A DNA stretch of 64,000 bases from Bacteroides faecis MAJ27 (GTDB lineage Bacteria; Bacteroidota; Bacteroidia; Bacteroidales; Bacteroidaceae). This document shows, one piece after another, positions 60,897 through 64,000 of this stretch. Below the pieces are notes generated by a model that saw only the letters and a list, made by a program, of their open reading frames with translations, did no database searches and was not told the DNA's origin. The position numbers and the translations under genes were made by a program. The number at the start of each line of letters is the position of its first letter. Positions within the stretch are counted from its first letter, which is position 1. The stretch spans positions 186,001 to 250,000 of the forward strand of contig NZ_FNNN01000003.1 in assembly GCF_900106755.1 (NCBI RefSeq). The letters run 5' to 3'.

Positions 60897-61967
60897 ATGG
60901 AAAAGAATGCTAAAATATATGTAGCAGGACATCACGGACTGGTGGGGTCTGCTATCTGGAAGAATTTGCAGGACAAAGGATATACCAACCTGATCGGACG
61001 CACGCATAAAGAGCTGGATTTGCTGGATGGTGTGGCTGTCCGCCGTTTTTTCGACGAAGAACAACCGGAGTATGTATTTCTGGCCGCTGCTTTTGTGGGC
61101 GGTATCATGGCCAACAGCATTTACCGTGCCGACTTTATTTATAAGAACCTGCAAATACAGCAGAACGTTATCGGTGAAAGTTTCCGCCATAACGTCAAGA
61201 AGTTACTGTTTCTCGGCAGCACCTGCATCTATCCGCGCGATGCCGGACAACCGATGAAAGAGGAAGTCCTGCTGACTTCACCACTGGAATATACGAATGA
61301 GCCATACGCCATCGCCAAAATTGCCGGTCTGAAAATGTGCGAAAGTTTCAACCTGCAATACGGCACGAATTATATCGCTGTCATGCCGACCAATCTGTAC
61401 GGTCCGAATGATAACTTCGACTTGGAACGCAGCCATGTTCTGCCTGCCATGATCCGCAAGATTCACCTTGCGCATTGTCTGAAGGAAGGAGATTGGGAAG
61501 CTGTCCGCAAGGATATGAACCGACGTCCCGTAGAAGGCATCAACGGCGACAGCCCGAAAGAGGACATACTGAATATCCTTCGCAAGTACGGCATCAGTGA
61601 CACGGAAGTAACATTGTGGGGCACCGGCACTCCCCTGCGCGAATTTTTGTGGAGCGAAGAAATGGCCGACGCCAGTGTATTCGTAATGGAACATGTGGAC
61701 TTCAAGGATACCTATAAGGAAGGTGACAAGGATATCCGCAACTGCCATATCAACATCGGAACCGGAAAGGAAATCACCATCCGCCAACTTGCCGAACGAA
61801 TCGTAGAAACGGTAGGTTATCAAGGCAAGCTAACCTTCGACAGCAGCAAACCGGACGGCACCCTGCGCAAACTGACCGATCCTTCCAAACTCCACTCCCT
61901 GGGATGGCACCACCAAATTGAAATTGAGGAAGGGGTACGGAAAATGTACGAATGGTACTTGAAATAG
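60897..61967 (+). CDS. fcl: GDP-L-fucose synthase
   Basis: 356 residues from the ATG at 60,897. An 18-residue upstream extension reads through the hairpin repeat and is rejected because the nucleotide motif VAGHHGLVGSAIW should lie near the N-terminus. Catalytic set: SSTCIYP-type segment GSTCIYPRDAGQPMKEE, Tyr-x3-Lys in PYAIAKIAGLKMCE, and PTNLYGPNDNFDL. It catalyses 3,5-epimerisation and NADPH-dependent 4-reduction, forming GDP-L-fucose. Longer than E. coli Fcl because of an insertion around residues 205-235 (MNRRPVEGINGDSPKEDI), seen in Bacteroidetes homologues as I recall. Confidence 0.95.
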   Translation: MEKNAKIYVAGHHGLVGSAIWKNLQDKGYTNLIGRTHKELDLLDGVAVRRFFDEEQPEYVFLAAAFVGGIMANSIYRADFIYKNLQIQQNVIGESFRHNVKKLLFLGSTCIYPRDAGQPMKEEVLLTSPLEYTNEPYAIAKIAGLKMCESFNLQYGTNYIAVMPTNLYGPNDNFDLERSHVLPAMIRKIHLAHCLKEGDWEAVRKDMNRRPVEGINGDSPKEDILNILRKYGISDTEVTLWGTGTPLREFLWSEEMADASVFVMEHVDFKDTYKEGDKDIRNCHINIGTGKEITIRQLAERIVETVGYQGKLTFDSSKPDGTLRKLTDPSKLHSLGWHHQIEIEEGVRKMYEWYLK

Positions 61968-61987
61968 ATCTACTATCAGACTCACAT

Positions 61988-62075
61988 CATGCATTGGTAA
62001 TGTCCGTAACATGCATTGTGAATCATCATATCATGCATTGTGAACGACACTAACAAGCATTGATAACTCCCCTGC
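61988..62075. repeat. Tandem array of 22-bp units, CATGCATTG type
   Basis: Four units start at 61,988, 62,010, 62,032 and 62,054 with exact 22-bp spacing. The constant part is CATGCATTG (last copy CAAGCATTG), often followed by TGAA; the remaining 9-13 bases vary. It lies about 20 bases after the fcl stop. No reading frame, and the period excludes coding repeats. Confidence 0.75.
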
Positions 62076-62093
62076 CTTCCAGTGAGTACAACT

Positions 62094-62203
62094 GTGCCAT
62101 ACGCCGGAAACAATCGTGCCACACGCCGGAAACGCTTGTGCCACCGGCTTGGCACGGTTATGCCATCGGTGCGGCACACTTGTGCCAAAGGCGTGGCACA
62201 CCC
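62094..62203. repeat. Tandem array of 22-bp units, GTGCCA/GGCAC type
   Basis: Five units start at 62,094, 62,116, 62,138, 62,160 and 62,182, again exactly 22 bp apart. Each begins GTGCCA (one ATGCCA); three continue to GGCAC, giving small hairpins GTGCC/GGCAC around about six bases. Units one and two share CGCCGGAAAC instead. The rest of the 394-base gap before the acyl-CoA synthetase holds the other array and a promoter. Confidence 0.8.
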
Positions 62204-62323
62204 CTTTTGCGCTTATCCCCGTTCCTCTTCTCCTTAACTTCCTCATCTTTGTTCCTTATTACTCCAAGACTCCCCATTTCCAAAAATTCTTCATTCTTAA
62301 TTCTTCATTCTTAATTTAATTAC

Positions 62324-62331
62324 TATATTTG
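62324..62331 (+). promoter_or_regulatory. -7 box for the acyl-CoA synthetase gene
   Basis: TATATTTG, exact TAnnTTTG, 30 bases before the ATG at 62,362. Confidence 0.6.
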
Positions 62332-62361
62332 CACAATTTAATACCAAATGTGCAAAAAACA

Positions 62362-64000
62362 ATGGAACAGAGTTTTATAGCTTACATTGAGAATAGTATC
62401 AAGAACAATTGGGACCTGGACGCCCTGACAGATTACAAGGGGGCCACCCTTCAGTATAAAGACGTTGCTCGAAAAATCGAAAAACTCCATATCATCTTCG
62501 AAGAAAGCGGAATCCGCAAGGGAGACAAAATCGCCGTGTGCGGACGAAACAGTTCCCATTGGGGAGTCACCTTCCTCGCCACACTAACGTATGGAGCAGT
62601 CATCGTCCCCATCCTTCACGAGTTCAAAGCGGACAATGTGCACAACATCGTCAACCATTCCGAGGCCAAATTACTATTTGTCGGAGACATGGTCTGGGAA
62701 AACCTGAACGAATCGGCAATGCCTCTGCTGGAAGGTATCCTGATGATGAACGACTTCACCTTATTGGTATCGCGCAGCGAACGGCTGACACATGCCCGCG
62801 AACATCTGAACGAAATGTTCGGCAAGAAATATCCGAAGAACTTCCGCAAGGAACACATCGAATACCATAAAGACGAGCCCGAAGAGCTGGCAGTAATCAA
62901 CTACACCTCCGGCACAACGAGCTACTCGAAAGGAGTCATGCTCCCCTACCGCAGCCTCTGGTCGAACACCAAGTTCGCTTACGAAGTACTCGAACTGAAA
63001 GCCGGAGACAAGATCGTCTCTATGCTGCCTATGGCACACATGTACGGACTGGCTTTCGAATTCCTCTACGAATTCTCCGTCGGTGGCCACATTTATTTCC
63101 TTACCCGCATGCCGAGTCCGAAGATTATCTTCCAGGCATTCGAAGAAGTGAAGCCGAATCTCATCGTGGCCGTTCCGCTCATCATTGAAAAAATCATCAA
63201 GAAGAGTGTGCTCCCGAAACTGGAGACACCGACCATGAAAATCTTACTGAAAGTCCCCATCATCAACGACAAGATAAAGGCAACCATACGCGAAGAAATG
63301 ATCAAAGCGTTTGGCGGTAACTTTGCGGAGATTATCGTTGGTGGAGCAGCTTTCAACCAAGAGGTAGAGCAATTCCTGAAAATGATAGACTTCCCCTACA
63401 CCGTGGGCTACGGTATGACAGAATGTGGGCCGATCATCTGCTACGAAGACTGGAAAAGATTCAAACCGGGTTCGTGCGGAAAGGCTGCGCCACGCATGGA
63501 TGTACGGGTACTGTCTTCCGATCCCGAGAATATCGTCGGCGAAATCGTCTGCAAAGGCCCTAACGTAATGCTCGGATACTACAAGAACGAAGAAGCGACA
63601 GAAGCCGTGATCGACAAAGACGGCTGGCTGCACACAGGCGACCTTGCTTTGATGGACGCCGAAGGCAATATCACCATCAAGGGACGCAGCAAAAACCTGC
63701 TGCTGAGTGCCAGCGGACAGAATATCTATCCGGAAGAAATCGAAGACAAGCTGAACAACTTGCCTTATGTATCGGAAAGCATCATCGTACAGCAGAACGA
63801 GAAACTCGTCGGACTGGTTTATCCGGACTTTGACGAAGCGTTTGCACACGGTCTGAAGAATGAGGATATCGAACGGGTAATGGAAGAAAACCGTGTGACA
63901 CTGAATGCCATGTTACCGGCATACAGCCAGATCCTCAAAATGAAGATTTATCCCGAAGAGTTTGAAAAGACTCCGAAGAAGAGTATCAAACGCTATCTGT
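62362..64000 (+). CDS. Long-chain acyl-CoA synthetase (AMP-binding), truncated by the window end
   Basis: 546 residues are visible with no stop before the window ends. ANL-superfamily adenylating enzyme: P-loop VINYTSGTTSYSKGVMLPY, the AMP-binding VGYGMTECGPIICYED, KDGWLHTGDLALMDAEGNI with the ribose-binding Asp, and hinge plus C-domain FIKGRSKNLLL-like segment TIKGRSKNLLLSASGQNI. The catalytic Lys of the C-domain is probably in KTPKKSIKRYL at the very edge. It would activate fatty acids as acyl-AMP then acyl-CoA. Close relatives include O-succinylbenzoate ligases, but length and the insertion at residues 130-175 favour a long-chain type. Confidence 0.92.
   Translation, partial: MEQSFIAYIENSIKNNWDLDALTDYKGATLQYKDVARKIEKLHIIFEESGIRKGDKIAVCGRNSSHWGVTFLATLTYGAVIVPILHEFKADNVHNIVNHSEAKLLFVGDMVWENLNESAMPLLEGILMMNDFTLLVSRSERLTHAREHLNEMFGKKYPKNFRKEHIEYHKDEPEELAVINYTSGTTSYSKGVMLPYRSLWSNTKFAYEVLELKAGDKIVSMLPMAHMYGLAFEFLYEFSVGGHIYFLTRMPSPKIIFQAFEEVKPNLIVAVPLIIEKIIKKSVLPKLETPTMKILLKVPIINDKIKATIREEMIKAFGGNFAEIIVGGAAFNQEVEQFLKMIDFPYTVGYGMTECGPIICYEDWKRFKPGSCGKAAPRMDVRVLSSDPENIVGEIVCKGPNVMLGYYKNEEATEAVIDKDGWLHTGDLALMDAEGNITIKGRSKNLLLSASGQNIYPEEIEDKLNNLPYVSESIIVQQNEKLVGLVYPDFDEAFAHGLKNEDIERVMEENRVTLNAMLPAYSQILKMKIYPEEFEKTPKKSIKRYL

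Overview
The window is chromosomal DNA of a Bacteroides, most likely B. thetaiotaomicron or a close relative. The support is the promoter style (TAnnTTTG -7 boxes, some with an upstream TTTG), the Oar-type TonB receptor, DUF5686, DUF4251 and DUF4492 proteins, a cydAB oxidase, and the order dyp / pgl-zwf-gnd / symporter / gmd-fcl, which from memory matches the B. thetaiotaomicron BT_1219-BT_1225 neighbourhood. Species assignment is inference; no database was searched.

Region by region. (1) 1-11,959: a plus-strand surface-polysaccharide operon. After the tail of an upstream gene, a promoter at 267-274 drives eight glycosyltransferases or sugar-transferring proteins, a Wzx-type flippase, a lipoprotein that may be a polysaccharide deacetylase, and a membrane-embedded processive GT2 synthase. 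No Wzy polymerase is recognisable. (2) 11,983-15,864: a four-PAS hybrid histidine kinase and a membrane-anchored endonuclease/exonuclease/phosphatase-family protein. (3) 15,905-21,155, minus strand: an Oar-like TonB-dependent receptor and the ribosome-associated ABC-F protein EttA. (4) 21,215-23,297: tRNA-Lys, an MFS-transporter relic, and an AraC/zinc-ribbon/GyrI regulator with a stand-alone GyrI-like partner. (5) 23,363-25,605, minus: an outer-membrane barrel and a two-domain esterase. (6) 25,663-28,700: MATE exporter, OmpA-type lipoprotein and MtgA transglycosylase. (7) 28,723-36,000: a carboxyltransferase of the OadA/PycB type without a biotin lysine, an ECF sigma factor, LemA with an M48 protease, a DUF4251 protein, a TRIC-type channel, and a WecB-like protein that has lost catalytic residues. 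(8) 36,013-41,677: DUF5686 protein, RarA, a D-2-hydroxyacid dehydrogenase and DUF805. (9) 41,851-45,032, minus: DUF4492-cydA-cydB. (10) 45,139-51,722: a TolC/MacA/MacB-type efflux operon ending in its own LytS-type kinase and LytTR regulator. (11) 51,769-54,306: a candidate small RNA, an SRAP (abasic-site) protein and a DyP peroxidase. (12) 54,478-58,361, minus: the oxidative pentose-phosphate operon gnd-zwf-pgl. (13) 58,441-64,000: a dicarboxylate/amino-acid symporter, the GDP-fucose pathway gmd-fcl, and a truncated acyl-CoA synthetase.

How they work together. The sugar-polymer genes at the left end, the WecB-like protein and gmd-fcl are all cell-surface glycan functions, although they sit in separate transcription units. 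The pentose-phosphate operon supplies NADPH, which the GDP-fucose synthase step uses. Cytochrome bd, DyP peroxidase and SRAP are oxygen- or damage-related. The efflux operon looks self-regulated.

Most of the unusual structure lies between genes: a roughly 210-bp hairpin element present twice (35,698 and 52,109) with a third related hairpin before fcl; three tandem arrays with an exact 22-bp period but different cores (36,013, 61,988, 62,094); AAGTATTAAGTA-type repeats, one of which supplies the end of cydA; a 24-bp inverted repeat; and an orphan promoter-terminator pair that probably makes a small RNA. Among the proteins, the WecB-like enzyme and the biotin-less carboxyltransferase are the best candidates for a changed function.
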